The notes: generated by a model from the sequence alone, not told the origin. Positions 34,230-43,325 are shown, numbered from the stretch's first letter. The stretch: 64,000 nucleotides of DNA from Mycobacterium vicinigordonae (GCF_013466425.1 NZ_CP059165.1:1736001-1800000); one strand, 5' to 3'. A program made the numbers and translations.

Positions 34230-34852
34230 GCGACGCGGATCTCTGGGAGGTGATGCGCACCGCTTCGACCGTGCGCAGGTATCTAGACCGACCTGTCGGC
34301 GACGATGCGTTGGAACGCTGTCTACTGGCGGCCACCTGGGCGCCCTCCGGCGCCAACCAGCAGCCATGGAAATTCGTCGTGCTCAAATCGAAAGAGGCGC
34401 GCGACGTCGTCACGGCAGGTGCGACGAGGACGTGGCAGGCACTAAGGGAGTATTACCGGCTTTCGACGCCCGGTGACGAGGCTGACGATCCGAAGTCGCG
34501 CGCGCTGCGGACGATGGCCGAGCACACCCGGGTCGGGGGTGCGGCGCCGGCGCTCGTGTTGTTTTGTATTCGGCCGCAGGCGGGGGCATCCGAGCTGCAA
34601 CAGGGTGCGTCGATCTTTCCCGCCATGCAGAACTTCTTGCTCGCTGCCCGCGCTCAGGGGCTGGGTGCCGCGATCACGCTGTGGCATTACTCGTGCGAGG
34701 ACGAATTGCGCTCTGTCGCAGCCATACCCGATGACTGGCAGATTGCATCCTTGCTCACCGTCGGCTGGCCGAAAGGCAGGCACCATTCCGTGCGGCGAAA
34801 GCCGCTGTCGGAGGTCGCGGTGACGGACCGGTGGGATAAGCCATGGCGCTGA
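34226..34852 (+). CDS. Nitroreductase-family flavoprotein
   Basis: A 208-residue FMN-binding nitroreductase-fold protein. The N-terminal STVRRYLDRPV carries the phosphate-binding arginines, followed by AATWAPSGANQQPWKFVV and the C-terminal AAITLWHYSCEDELR and GWPKGRHHSVRRKPLSEV. It is coupled to the DapB-like gene. It probably reduces an alpha,beta-unsaturated, quinone or nitro substrate; the natural substrate is unknown. Confidence 0.8.
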   Translation: MSDADLWEVMRTASTVRRYLDRPVGDDALERCLLAATWAPSGANQQPWKFVVLKSKEARDVVTAGATRTWQALREYYRLSTPGDEADDPKSRALRTMAEHTRVGGAAPALVLFCIRPQAGASELQQGASIFPAMQNFLLAARAQGLGAAITLWHYSCEDELRSVAAIPDDWQIASLLTVGWPKGRHHSVRRKPLSEVAVTDRWDKPWR

Positions 34853-34895
34853 ATCCAGTGCCCTGACAATCGGTTTCCGGCACCGACTACCAGAA

Positions 34896-36071
34896 TCAGG
34901 TCAGCGCGAAATCGATCACGCCGCGAATGTTGTGCCCCGACTGCAAATCCTTCATCGCGACGTTTATGTCGTCGAGCTTGTAGCGCGCGGTGATCAGCTC
35001 GTCGAGTTTGATGCTGCCCGCCTCGTACATCGACAACAACATCGGCATGGCGTCCCTGGGATTCATCTCGCCGTAGAGGGCACCTTTGAGCGTCTTGCAG
35101 GAGTAGACCATGTCGGTCATGGACAGTGGCACCATCAGGTCCGTGGTCTTGGCCACCCCGGTGATCACACATGTACCACCCTTGCGCACCAGCATCATCG
35201 CGACGATCACCATGTCCGCCGGCACCACCCCAGGTGTCAAGATGACCCGGTCGGCCATCACGCCCCAGGTGATCTCCTTGACCAGGTCCAGGGCCGCGAT
35301 GATGTCGATAGCGGTGTGAGTGGCGCCGAAAGACGGTGCCACCTCCCGCTTGAACTCGACCGGGTCGACGGCAACGACATGCTTCGCGCCAGCGGCGCGC
35401 GCCCCCTGGACCGCGTTCATGCCGACGCCACCCACCCCAACGACGACGACGGTTTCGCCGGTCTTGGTACCCGCGGCCACCGATCCGGAGCCGAATCCCG
35501 TTGTCACACCGCAGGAAACCAGCGAGGCCACCTCCAGCGGTATCCAGTCGTGCACCTTGACCACCGAACGCTCGGAGGCGACGACGTATTCGGCGAACGT
35601 CCCGGCCTGCATCATTGCCATCAGGTCGGCATCGCCGAGATGGCGGCGCGGAGTGCCGTCGGTGGTCATGTTGGTGCTGTAGATGTCGGCACCCACGTCG
35701 CAGAGATAGGTGTGTCCCGAGGCGCACCACCGGCAGTCACCGCAGGCGGGCAGGAACGAGAACGCCACGTGGTCACCGGGTTTGACAGTGCGCACCTCGG
35801 GTCCGACTGCTTCGATCACGCCGGCGCCTTCGTGCCCGCCGAGCAACGGAAACCAGTCCGGTACCCGCTGGCCCGCGGCGCGCATCATGTCCTCCATCTC
35901 CTTGGTCGGCACCGCGTCGCCCGTGGCGAAGTGCGCATCGGAATGGCATACGCCGGCGAACGCCATCTTGACCAGTACCTCGCGGGCTCGTGGCGGGTCC
36001 AGTTCGATCTCGGTTATTTCCCAATCCATGCCCACCCCATGCAGTACCGCACCCCTGGTTTTCATGGACAT
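34896..36071 (-). CDS. NDMA-type zinc alcohol dehydrogenase (mycofactocin-associated family)
   Basis: A 391-residue medium-chain dehydrogenase. Catalytic zinc ligands are C42 (GVCHSD) and H80-E81 (GGHEGAG); the structural zinc site is C110, C113, C116 and C124. The Rossmann motif is VGVGGVGMNAVQGA. The sequence pattern fits the family with tightly bound NAD that is assayed with NDMA and linked to mycofactocin. GAAGGGG precedes the ATG. It is divergent from the LLM gene, with site B of the 21-bp motif between them. Confidence 0.85.
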   Translation of the reverse strand: MSMKTRGAVLHGVGMDWEITEIELDPPRAREVLVKMAFAGVCHSDAHFATGDAVPTKEMEDMMRAAGQRVPDWFPLLGGHEGAGVIEAVGPEVRTVKPGDHVAFSFLPACGDCRWCASGHTYLCDVGADIYSTNMTTDGTPRRHLGDADLMAMMQAGTFAEYVVASERSVVKVHDWIPLEVASLVSCGVTTGFGSGSVAAGTKTGETVVVVGVGGVGMNAVQGARAAGAKHVVAVDPVEFKREVAPSFGATHTAIDIIAALDLVKEITWGVMADRVILTPGVVPADMVIVAMMLVRKGGTCVITGVAKTTDLMVPLSMTDMVYSCKTLKGALYGEMNPRDAMPMLLSMYEAGSIKLDELITARYKLDDINVAMKDLQSGHNIRGVIDFALT

Positions 36072-36116
36072 ACCCCTTCGTCAACGCCGCCGCGCCTCGA
36101 CATCCCTGGATCATAG

Positions 36117-36137
36117 CAACATGCATGCTGTAGGTTG
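36117..36137. promoter_or_regulatory. 21-bp inverted-repeat operator, site B
   Basis: It begins CAACATGCATGC and ends TGTAGGTTG. It is 46 bp upstream of the dehydrogenase ATG (36071) and 116 bp upstream of the LLM ATG (36253). It matches site A and site C at 17 of 21 positions each. Confidence 0.7.
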
Positions 36138-36252
36138 CCAGTACAACGAAAGGTGATGGCATGTCAATGATCCCGCCCCTGGGGCGGGTGCGAGGAGTTC
36201 GCCCACTACCGTGGGCGTATCGGAACGCTCGACACGCGACGGGACTTGGCCA

Positions 36253-37188
36253 ATGACGGATCGTCCGAAACTTTCGGTTTATCTGCGCAATTTCAGCGAC
36301 CGCGTGGGCACGGATTGGCACGCGACGCTGGACACGGCGCGTGCCATGGACGCCGTGGGTGTCGACCGCGTCGTGGTGTCCGACCACGTTGTCTTCGGGG
36401 AAAATCTGGCCGCCTATGGCGACCCGACGGCGGGTGGAACGGCGGGCGGGAAGCAACCGACCGGACCCGACGGCGAATGGATGGAGCCGCTCATCTTCCT
36501 GACCGCGGTCGCGGCCACCACCACCCGGATCAGGCTGGGGACCGGGGTGCTGCTCGCCGCGCTGCGCCGGCCGGCCGTGCTGGCCAAGCAGCTGGCCACC
36601 ATGGACATCCTATCCGGTGGGCGTGTCGACCTCGGAGTCGGAATCGGTTGGCAGCGTGAGGAATACGAGGCAACCGGGCTGCCCTTCGAGCGCCGCGGAC
36701 GCCTGCTCGACCACACCCTGCAAGTGTGCCGGACCTTGTGGACCGAACAACGCGCGTCCTATAGCTCGCCTGATCTGACCTTCGACGGCATCCACCAGAT
36801 GCCCAAGCCGGTGCAGGCCGACGGCGTGCCTATCTGGGTCAGCGGAACCGTGCACCCGGCGGTGGCCAGACGGGTAAGCCGGTTCGGAAACCGTTGGATC
36901 CCTTGGGGTCCGGCTATCACCGATCTCAAAGGGTCGATTCCGGCGATGAAGCGAGCGATCGCCGACGCTGGGGGAGACCCGAGTGGCCTTCAGGTTCAAG
37001 GTTCGGCCGGGCTGTTGCGTGGCGCGGATCGGTCGATCGACGTGCCGACCTCGGTGGCCGTGGTTCCGCAGCTGGTGGCGGACGGCGCGACCGATATCCG
37101 GTTCAGCGGATCGCTACCGGCGGATCCCGCGCAGGCACACGACGTGCTGGCGGAGCTAGTGAGTGCCTTCCGGGCGGCTACTGAGTGA
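36253..37188 (+). CDS. LLM-class F420-dependent oxidoreductase
   Basis: A 311-residue luciferase-like enzyme with AMDAVGVDRVVVSDHVVFG, TTRIRLGTGVLLAALRRPAVLAKQLATMD, and the cofactor segment GGRVDLGVGIGWQREEYEATG, which is typical of the F420-using LLM group. The ATG at 36253 starts MTDRPKLSVYL; the frame is open 14 codons upstream. It shares an operator region with the NDMA-type dehydrogenase and probably the same pathway. Confidence 0.8.
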   Translation: MTDRPKLSVYLRNFSDRVGTDWHATLDTARAMDAVGVDRVVVSDHVVFGENLAAYGDPTAGGTAGGKQPTGPDGEWMEPLIFLTAVAATTTRIRLGTGVLLAALRRPAVLAKQLATMDILSGGRVDLGVGIGWQREEYEATGLPFERRGRLLDHTLQVCRTLWTEQRASYSSPDLTFDGIHQMPKPVQADGVPIWVSGTVHPAVARRVSRFGNRWIPWGPAITDLKGSIPAMKRAIADAGGDPSGLQVQGSAGLLRGADRSIDVPTSVAVVPQLVADGATDIRFSGSLPADPAQAHDVLAELVSAFRAATE

Positions 37189-37214
37189 GTGCGTCCCGGG
37201 CAGATCGTTGATTC

Positions 37215-37811
37215 CTAGATTCCTGCGACGAGCTTGCTGTATTGCGGGCAGTAGGCACGAACCGACACGGCGACGATGTCCTCGGCGTGATCGCTGAAGT
37301 CGGGGCTGGCCTGCCGGAACTGCGCCACCACCTGAGCCAGCGAAAGTTTCGCCGCGAAGCTCTGGCACACCGCCTTGCCGTTCGAGACGGCGACGTCAGG
37401 GTTCTTGAAGACGATGCCCTTTTCGTTGAGGGCCGCGATGAAGCGGCGGTCCTGTTCCGGCGTGGAGACGATCTCGGTGGTGGTCGCCGGCGCGGCCGGC
37501 GCTGTGGTGGTGGGTTGCGTCGCGGTAACGGTGGGCGTGGAGTCGTTGCTGGCCAGCACCAGACCTGCCACCACAATTACCGCCGCCAGACCCAGACAGA
37601 TCAGCAGGACTGCCAGGGCTCGACTCCACGCCGTGCTCCAGGACTGCTCCACGATCGCGGGTTCGGCCGCGGTGACGTCGCGAGGATCTCTTGCATCACC
37701 AGGCGGCGTGCGCTGAATGTCCGGCACCTCGGTGCTGCTTGACCACGCCAGACTCGACGAGTCCGCATTGGTGCCGGCGTTGTAGTCGGCGCCTCCGACC
37801 GGGTCGACCAT
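37215..37811 (-). CDS. DUF732 protein with one transmembrane helix
   Basis: A 198-residue protein with a hydrophilic cytoplasmic N-terminus (about 1-65), one helix (ALAVLLICLGLAAVIVVAGLVLA), a Thr/Ala/Pro linker, and a C-terminal DUF732 domain (about 115-198). The domain has the usual two cysteines (KAVCQSF and AYCPQY) and the FIAALNEKGIVFKNPD start. DUF732 proteins are secreted or anchored mycobacterial proteins of unknown role. Confidence 0.8.
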   Translation of the reverse strand: MVDPVGGADYNAGTNADSSSLAWSSSTEVPDIQRTPPGDARDPRDVTAAEPAIVEQSWSTAWSRALAVLLICLGLAAVIVVAGLVLASNDSTPTVTATQPTTTAPAAPATTTEIVSTPEQDRRFIAALNEKGIVFKNPDVAVSNGKAVCQSFAAKLSLAQVVAQFRQASPDFSDHAEDIVAVSVRAYCPQYSKLVAGI

Positions 37812-37842
37812 GAGGTCATGGTAGTCCGCTGCCGTTGCCGCT

Positions 37843-39579
37843 TCAGGTCAGGTGGCGGTCACGCCACCGCGCCAGCCGGCCGCCCGGCGCTTGGATTGCG
37901 GCCATCACCGAACTCATCGACGATGCCACCGACTTTGCCCTTTCGTGTTGTGCCGACCGCGGGGCCGCGGGCGCGTCCCCTTCCCACCACGTCGGCCGCA
38001 AGAGTGCAGAGGTGACCGGCAGGGCCCCTTCCACGCTGTTGCGTCCCCATCTGCACGCGCGGTCGATGGCCGCCGCCGAGGGCGCTAGGTTGATCGGCGA
38101 CAGGGTGGGCTCGAACCGGACCAGATGATCGGCGTAGGGGAGATTCCGCAGCATCTGCAACTGGATGGCCTGCAGAATCGGGGCCATCCACAAGTGTCGC
38201 GAATCCCATTGCGGATGAAAGCAATCGAAAGCCAGATAACAGGCGTTGCGGGAGCCCAGCTTGCCGTCTCGAACCCGCTTCCAGGCCAGCTCAACCGGGA
38301 CGTTGCTGGCCGCCCCGCCATCGACGAGAGCGGCGATATCGCGTTCGGCGCACAGCTCGTCGAGCAGCGGTATCATGCGCGGATCGTCCGATTCATGGTG
38401 CAGCACACCGGGAATCGCTGAGGAGAACGAGGCCGCGTCGAGCACGTCGAAGTCTAGGGCGGGATCGTCGGCGCTGACCACGAGCGGCTTGACCACCCGC
38501 AGGTCGATGAAGGCCGCGACCTGCCACATGCGTGCCGCCACCAGCGGCCCGATTCCGATGGGGCGGAACGGAAGTGAACGCCCTTGCAACGCGGCCAATT
38601 CGGGGCGTCGAAAGCGCGACGGCAATGCAGCGTACGGCTGCTTGCGCACGCCGGCGATCACCACGTCGAACGGTATCGCCAGGTCTGACATCCGCATGCG
38701 TTCGCCGTCCTCGCGGCTGAGCAGCGCGCGGGCGAACTCGTCGAAACGCAGCGCGAAGAGGCCAGCCATGCCGTGCCGCCGGCGCAGCCGCTCGGGGCCC
38801 AGAATCGCCCGGTAGGACACCGTCTTGGCCCAGGCGATGTACTCATCGACCGGCACCGGCAGTTCGCGGGCCACTAGGCTGCCCATGATTGATCCGAACG
38901 AAGCGCCAATCATGTAGTCGGGCAGCTGGTCGGCCTGTAGCAGTCGCTGTATCCCACCGATGTAGACGAAGCCGGCTCCGCCACCACCGCCCATGATCGT
39001 GACGAGTTTTTTATAGCCGACCTCGGCGTCGAGTTCGGCGGCGGAGAAGTCGTTTCGGTGCCGATCGATCAGCACGGTGCGCTGGTCGTCTTGGTCACTG
39101 CTCAGCGCATCCAGCATGGCCCGGGCTGCGGTCAGCGCCTTGACCGGATCGGCCTCCTCGCGCAGCGGCTCGAACAGCGAGTCGACGACCCGCGAGCGCC
39201 ACGGGCCGATCTCTGCGCCCACCGATACGTCCCCGCGGCCACGCTGGCCACCGGGGCCGGCCGCTCCGGGTTCGAAGTCGCCGAGTCGGGCGAAGTTGAG
39301 GATGTAGCGCAGTTTGCGCAGCTGTCCCTCGCTGAGTACGTCGTTGGCCAGGTGGTTGCGGACCAGCCGGTTCTCCATCTTCTGCAGCAGCAGTGCCGGG
39401 TCGGCGGATGGCAGGTCGACGGTGTCCAGCGCGGCGTCGGTGGCCTTGGTTTCGTCGTCCTCGAACTGGATCTCGGCGTCCTCGAACTCCTCGGTTACGT
39501 CAACCGGGGGCGTGCGCCGGCCGAAACGGCCGCGCAGCGCGTCTGCGAACGGGTACTGCATGGGTACCAACCCTCTCAT
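37843..39579 (-). CDS. Patatin-like phospholipase with an acidic N-terminal extension
   Basis: A 578-residue protein (or 572 from the second ATG, MQYPFAD). The patatin domain begins near 190 with the oxyanion loop MGGGGGAGFVYIGG, has the nucleophile elbow GASFGS (G-x-S-x-G) and the catalytic Asp in VDGGAAS; the HHESDDPRMIPLLDELCAER segment intervenes. The first 190 residues are acidic and unassigned. Expected activity is acyl-ester hydrolysis of membrane or storage lipids. Size and family recall M. tuberculosis Rv3091, from memory. Confidence 0.8.
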   Translation of the reverse strand: MRGLVPMQYPFADALRGRFGRRTPPVDVTEEFEDAEIQFEDDETKATDAALDTVDLPSADPALLLQKMENRLVRNHLANDVLSEGQLRKLRYILNFARLGDFEPGAAGPGGQRGRGDVSVGAEIGPWRSRVVDSLFEPLREEADPVKALTAARAMLDALSSDQDDQRTVLIDRHRNDFSAAELDAEVGYKKLVTIMGGGGGAGFVYIGGIQRLLQADQLPDYMIGASFGSIMGSLVARELPVPVDEYIAWAKTVSYRAILGPERLRRRHGMAGLFALRFDEFARALLSREDGERMRMSDLAIPFDVVIAGVRKQPYAALPSRFRRPELAALQGRSLPFRPIGIGPLVAARMWQVAAFIDLRVVKPLVVSADDPALDFDVLDAASFSSAIPGVLHHESDDPRMIPLLDELCAERDIAALVDGGAASNVPVELAWKRVRDGKLGSRNACYLAFDCFHPQWDSRHLWMAPILQAIQLQMLRNLPYADHLVRFEPTLSPINLAPSAAAIDRACRWGRNSVEGALPVTSALLRPTWWEGDAPAAPRSAQHERAKSVASSMSSVMAAIQAPGGRLARWRDRHLT

Positions 39580-39654
39580 GGCGGTTGCCGGGCCGTGGAT
39601 CCCATCGGGAACGGTCCTTCTGCTCGGCGCAGGGGACCGCTATGCTCCCGACGC

Positions 39655-40056
39655 ATGGCGATCGATCGAGCCGCGCTCGTCGCGGGCAGCATCCGACTTG
39701 CGTCGGGCATCTCGTTTCTTGTCGACCCCATCAAGGCGAACAAGCTGTGGGGCGATCCGGACGACCAAACACCCACCGCTCAACTGCTGCTGCGGTCGAT
39801 GGGTTATCGCGATGCGCTGATCGGCGGGCTACTGGCCACGTCGGCGTTGCGCGGTAAGAACACTCGCGGCTGGTTCCTGGCCTCCGCGGGTGCGGATGCG
39901 GCCGACTTACTCGGCGGGGTGAGCGTGCACGGCGAACTCAAGCGCGCGCAACAGATCATCGGCCTCGGTGGCGCCATCGTCGGTGTCGGCGTTGGTCTTT
40001 GGGGTGCCGTTCGGCCAGCCAGGCGAGTGGTCGAAGCGCCGGCGGACTCAAATTAG
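39655..40056 (+). CDS. Small hydrophobic conserved protein
   Basis: A 133-residue protein with amphipathic and hydrophobic helices (SIRLASGISFLVDPIKANKLWG, MGYRDALIGGLLATSAL, IIGLGGAIVGVGVGLWGAV) and a repeated RDALIGG/GADAADLLGG pattern. It probably belongs to the DUF4267-like membrane proteins. The ATG is at 39655; the longer frame upstream overlaps the patatin gene antisense and is unlikely. Function unknown. Confidence 0.65.
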   Translation: MAIDRAALVAGSIRLASGISFLVDPIKANKLWGDPDDQTPTAQLLLRSMGYRDALIGGLLATSALRGKNTRGWFLASAGADAADLLGGVSVHGELKRAQQIIGLGGAIVGVGVGLWGAVRPARRVVEAPADSN

Positions 40057-40111
40057 CCATCGGCGCCAGCATCTGGTGCGGTAACGCGGCCCGGTGACAT
40101 CGCGGCGAGGA

Positions 40112-41311
40112 TCAGACCACGATGCGCAGGCGCTCCCATCCGCGCACGGTCGAGGTCGGCGCCAGCTTGAGGCTGTCATAGTCGACTTCCCACTCCGGCC
40201 AGCGGTTGAGCAGTTCGTCGAGCGCGACCCGGCCTTCCAGCCGCGCCAGGTTGGCTCCCAGACAGTAGTGCACACCCTTGCCGAAGGTGAGATGCGAGAT
40301 GTTGTCGCGATGCAGGTTGAAGGTGTCGGGATCCTTGTAGCGCAACGGATCTCGGTTAGCCGCACCGAACAATAGCAGGATCGCGCTGCCCTTGGGCACG
40401 GTGGTGCCGTAGAGCTCGAAGTCCCGGATGGCGTACCGCCCGACGTGCGGGCCGGTCGGCTCGAAGCGCAGTGTCTCGTCGACCGCGCGGGTCAACAGCG
40501 AACGGTCCCGAGCGACCTCGCGGCGCTGATCGGGATGCTCCGCCAAGACCTTCGCCAGCCAGCCGATCAGCCGGCCCGTCGTCTCGTTGCCTGCGCCCGC
40601 TACCACCTGTGTGTAGTGCAGAACCTCTTTGCGGGAAAGCTTTCTCGTCACACCGTGCTCGTCCTCGAACTCTACGTTGAGCAGGGCGGTCATCAGGTCG
40701 TCGGAAGGATTCTTGGCGCGCCAGTCCACGTAGTCGGCGTAGATGCGGCCGTCGGCGATCGCCTCGGGATCGGCCACTTTCATAGGTGTTCCGGCTTTGG
40801 TACGCAGATTGGCGTCATTGGCGTCGCGTACGCCGATCTGCTCGTCCTCGGGAATGCCCAACAACATGCCGATCACCCGCATCGGCATCATCGAGGCGAG
40901 TTCGGCGATGATGTCGAAACTGTCCGAACCGACCAGCGGGTCGAGGCAGCGCACACAATAGCGCCGGATCTGATCCTCGATCGCGGCCATCCGTCGGGGC
41001 GTGAACACCCGGGACATGACGCCGCGCAACATGGTGTGCTTGGGCGGGTCCTCGAACATCATCACGCCGGGCGGCATATCGAATTTCGACTGGATGAGTT
41101 CCAGGATGTCGCTGCGGCTGTTGGAGAAGGTCTCCCAATTCGACAGTGCCGCTTCGACATCGGCGTGCCGGGAGATGGCCCAGAAGTTGTAACGCTCGTT
41201 GTAGTAGACCGGTGCCTGGTCGCGTAACCGGGCGTAGGTGGGATAGGGATCGGCGGTGATGTTGACGTCGTAGGGGTCGTAATAGACGTCGGTGTCACGC
41301 GTCGTGGTCAT
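40112..41311 (-). CDS. Cytochrome P450
   Basis: A 399-residue soluble bacterial P450. The oxygen-binding I-helix is VVAGAGNETTGRLIG, the ExxR motif is ETLR, and the heme loop is FGKGVHYCLGANLARLE with the cysteine ligand. Its ATG overlaps the SDR stop as ATGA, so it is the second gene of an SDR-P450 operon. Redox partners are not encoded nearby. The pairing with an SDR suggests sequential hydroxylation and oxidation of an alicyclic or steroid-like substrate. Confidence 0.9.
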   Translation of the reverse strand: MTTTRDTDVYYDPYDVNITADPYPTYARLRDQAPVYYNERYNFWAISRHADVEAALSNWETFSNSRSDILELIQSKFDMPPGVMMFEDPPKHTMLRGVMSRVFTPRRMAAIEDQIRRYCVRCLDPLVGSDSFDIIAELASMMPMRVIGMLLGIPEDEQIGVRDANDANLRTKAGTPMKVADPEAIADGRIYADYVDWRAKNPSDDLMTALLNVEFEDEHGVTRKLSRKEVLHYTQVVAGAGNETTGRLIGWLAKVLAEHPDQRREVARDRSLLTRAVDETLRFEPTGPHVGRYAIRDFELYGTTVPKGSAILLLFGAANRDPLRYKDPDTFNLHRDNISHLTFGKGVHYCLGANLARLEGRVALDELLNRWPEWEVDYDSLKLAPTSTVRGWERLRIVV

Positions 41312-42141
41312 TTCAGGCAGCTTCCTGCGTCTACGGGAAGGGTGACGCCAGTGATGTAACGGGCTTCGTCGGAAACCAGGAACAGCACTGCGTTGCTGAT
41401 GTCCTCGGCGTTGACCCAGGGGATCGGCAGGGTGTGGAAGGTCTGGCAAATCGGAGCCAGGTCGTCGGGCCCGGGGTTTTTCAGGTCCGGGCGGAAGAGG
41501 TGAAATGTCTGCTCGTTGATCAGCAGCGGGGTGTTCACGTGGGTGGGATGTACAGTGTTCACCCGAATATTCTTGGGGCCCAACTCGACTGCGAAAGAGC
41601 GCATCAACCCGACTACGCCGTGCTTGGCGGCATTGTAGTGACCGGTGTGCGTGTAGGCCTTGAGTCCCGCAACGGAACTGGTCAGCACGATCGCGCCACC
41701 TCCAGCCGAGAGAAGATGCGGTACAGCCGCTTTGACTGACTTCCAGACCCCGCTGAGGTTGACGTCGATCATCTGCTGCCAGAGGCTCTCGTCCATCCGG
41801 TCTAGGCGGGGAGCGACGGTGCCGATACCGGCGTTGGCGACGACGATATCCAGCCGACCGAGTTGGTCGACCCCGCTGTCGACGGCCGCCTTGAGCGCGC
41901 CATAGTCGCGTACGTCGACCTCAGCGGTGACGATGCGCCGATTCAGGCCTTTGACGAGATCCGCCGTCTCGGCGAGGTCTTCGGGCGTCGAAGCTGGCGC
42001 CGGGGAGTTGTCGAAGGGCTGGCATATGTCGACCGCGATGATGTCGGCGCCCTCCTGGGCCAGCCGTACCGCGTGACTGCGGCCCTGCCCGCGCGCCGCA
42101 CCTGTGACAAACGCAACCTTGTCCGCAACTCGCCCGACCAT
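41308..42141 (-). CDS. Mycofactocin-type SDR family oxidoreductase
   Basis: A 277-residue SDR from the ATG at 42141, which has GAGGAGG upstream. It has TGAARGQGRSHAVRLAQEGADIIAVDI at the N-terminus, NAG in VVANAGIGTV, serine in VLTSSVAGL, and Y-x3-K in HYNAAKHG. The N-terminal pattern and the insert after beta-2 are as in mycofactocin-linked carveol-type dehydrogenases. It heads the operon with the P450 and is divergent from a TetR with a double operator in between. Confidence 0.85.
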   Translation of the reverse strand: MVGRVADKVAFVTGAARGQGRSHAVRLAQEGADIIAVDICQPFDNSPAPASTPEDLAETADLVKGLNRRIVTAEVDVRDYGALKAAVDSGVDQLGRLDIVVANAGIGTVAPRLDRMDESLWQQMIDVNLSGVWKSVKAAVPHLLSAGGGAIVLTSSVAGLKAYTHTGHYNAAKHGVVGLMRSFAVELGPKNIRVNTVHPTHVNTPLLINEQTFHLFRPDLKNPGPDDLAPICQTFHTLPIPWVNAEDISNAVLFLVSDEARYITGVTLPVDAGSCLK

Positions 42142-42167
42142 GGCACCCTCCTCGTGGATCTTCTTGA

Positions 42168-42203
42168 GTAACCGCGTTACTGCAGGTACCGTAACTGTGT
42201 TAC
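42168..42203. promoter_or_regulatory. Tandem TetR operator: two GTAAC-N3-GTTAC dyads
   Basis: GTAAC-CGC-GTTAC at 42168-42180 and GTAAC-TGT-GTTAC at 42191-42203, with centres 23 bp apart (about two helical turns). They lie between the divergent SDR/P450 operon and the TetR gene, an arrangement expected for two cooperating TetR dimers. Confidence 0.7.
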
Positions 42204-42218
42204 TCGACGAAGACAAGG

Positions 42219-42812
42219 GTGAATGTGGCAAGTGCTGAAGCGGTGACCGACGACCCGGCGGGCCGTCAGCACCGCATCATCGAGATCGTCGTGGACATAT
42301 TGGAAACCGACGGCTACGACGCCGTGCAACTACGGGAGGTCGCCAAACGGGCCCGTACCTCACTGGCGACCATCTACCGGCGCTTTCCTACCCGCGACGC
42401 ACTTATCCTGGCCGCTCTTGAATCCTGGATGGACGAGAACCGGTACGCGGCACTGTCGAGCCTGAAACCGGATCCGGACGAATCGATCTACGACGGCCTG
42501 ATGCGGGTGTTCCGAATCATCTTCGAGCCCTGGGAACGCCATCCGGACATGCTGCGGGCCTATTTCCGCGCGCGATCGGCGCCCGGTGGTCAGCGGTTGG
42601 TGAGCCGGGGGGTCGATGCGGTTATCCCTGCCACGGCCGCCGTCCTCGAAGGCGCCGATGCCGAGCTGGTAGAGGAGCTGCCACCGATCGTGTCGAATCT
42701 GGCCTACGGCCTGGTGGCGCGGTTCGCCGCGGGCGAGATCGGCATCACCGAGATCCTGCCGACGCTGGATCGTGCGCTGTTCCGGTTGACGGCTAACGCG
42801 GCGAAAGAATGA
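42219..42812 (+). CDS. TetR regulator of the SDR/P450 operon (KstR-like type)
   Basis: A 197-residue TetR protein with its HTH at about 38-62 (VQLREVAKRARTSLATIYRRFPTRDALI). The wording is close to KstR-type regulators of steroid catabolism, but the operator here is not the KstR consensus as I know it. The GTG start lies 16 bp after the tandem operator. Its end overlaps the convergent Ddn-type gene by 20 bp. Confidence 0.8.
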   Translation: MNVASAEAVTDDPAGRQHRIIEIVVDILETDGYDAVQLREVAKRARTSLATIYRRFPTRDALILAALESWMDENRYAALSSLKPDPDESIYDGLMRVFRIIFEPWERHPDMLRAYFRARSAPGGQRLVSRGVDAVIPATAAVLEGADAELVEELPPIVSNLAYGLVARFAAGEIGITEILPTLDRALFRLTANAAKE

Positions 42813-43221
42813 CGACCGGGATTTCGCGGTCCGTCCATTGCTGATACTTCGCGAAATCGGCGTAGATGTCGACCAGTCTCGGCCATAGCGCGGCGCGCTC
42901 CTCGGGCGTGGCGACGTGCGCGGCGACTTCGATATCGCGTCGCCCCTGCACATGTACCCGGGTCTCGGGGTGCGCCTTCAGGTTGAAGTACCACTGCGGA
43001 TTCTTGGGGTGACCGCCCTGGGAAGCGACGATCACGTAGTCGTCGCCATCACACAGATACACCAGGGGAGTGGTGAACAGCTTGCCGGACTTACGGCCGC
43101 GATGCTCGAGCAACAGCGTCGGCACTGGTTTATGAAAGCCAGCGCCGATCCGCCATTTGTTCCCGATCCGCCCATTGGTCAGTTTGAACACTGCGACGTG
43201 TGCCTTCGCCGCGTACTTCAT
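42793..43221 (-). CDS. Deazaflavin (F420)-dependent nitroreductase family protein (Ddn-like)
   Basis: A 142-residue split-barrel protein of the Ddn/Rv3547 family. Signatures are LLLEHRGRKSGKLFTTPLVYL (a cofactor-phosphate contact region), YVIVASQGGHPKNPQWYFNLKAHPETRV, and the Tyr/Trp-rich C-terminus. Such enzymes use F420H2 to reduce quinones or nitroimidazoles. The physiological substrate here is unknown. Confidence 0.85.
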   Translation of the reverse strand: MKYAAKAHVAVFKLTNGRIGNKWRIGAGFHKPVPTLLLEHRGRKSGKLFTTPLVYLCDGDDYVIVASQGGHPKNPQWYFNLKAHPETRVHVQGRRDIEVAAHVATPEERAALWPRLVDIYADFAKYQQWTDREIPVVILSPR

Positions 43222-43325
43222 GATCTTGGTTGTCGCCGGTGACGCGAGGCCGTGGGGTGCCTCTTCGGGTAGCGAAAATCTAGGAATCGTTATCTCCTTG
43301 TTTGACAGAGCTTTTCAAAAGGAGG

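Noticed and set aside
40445..41227. 260-codon plus-strand frame opposite the P450
   Set aside because: Antisense shadow of a gene with a clear heme-binding motif.
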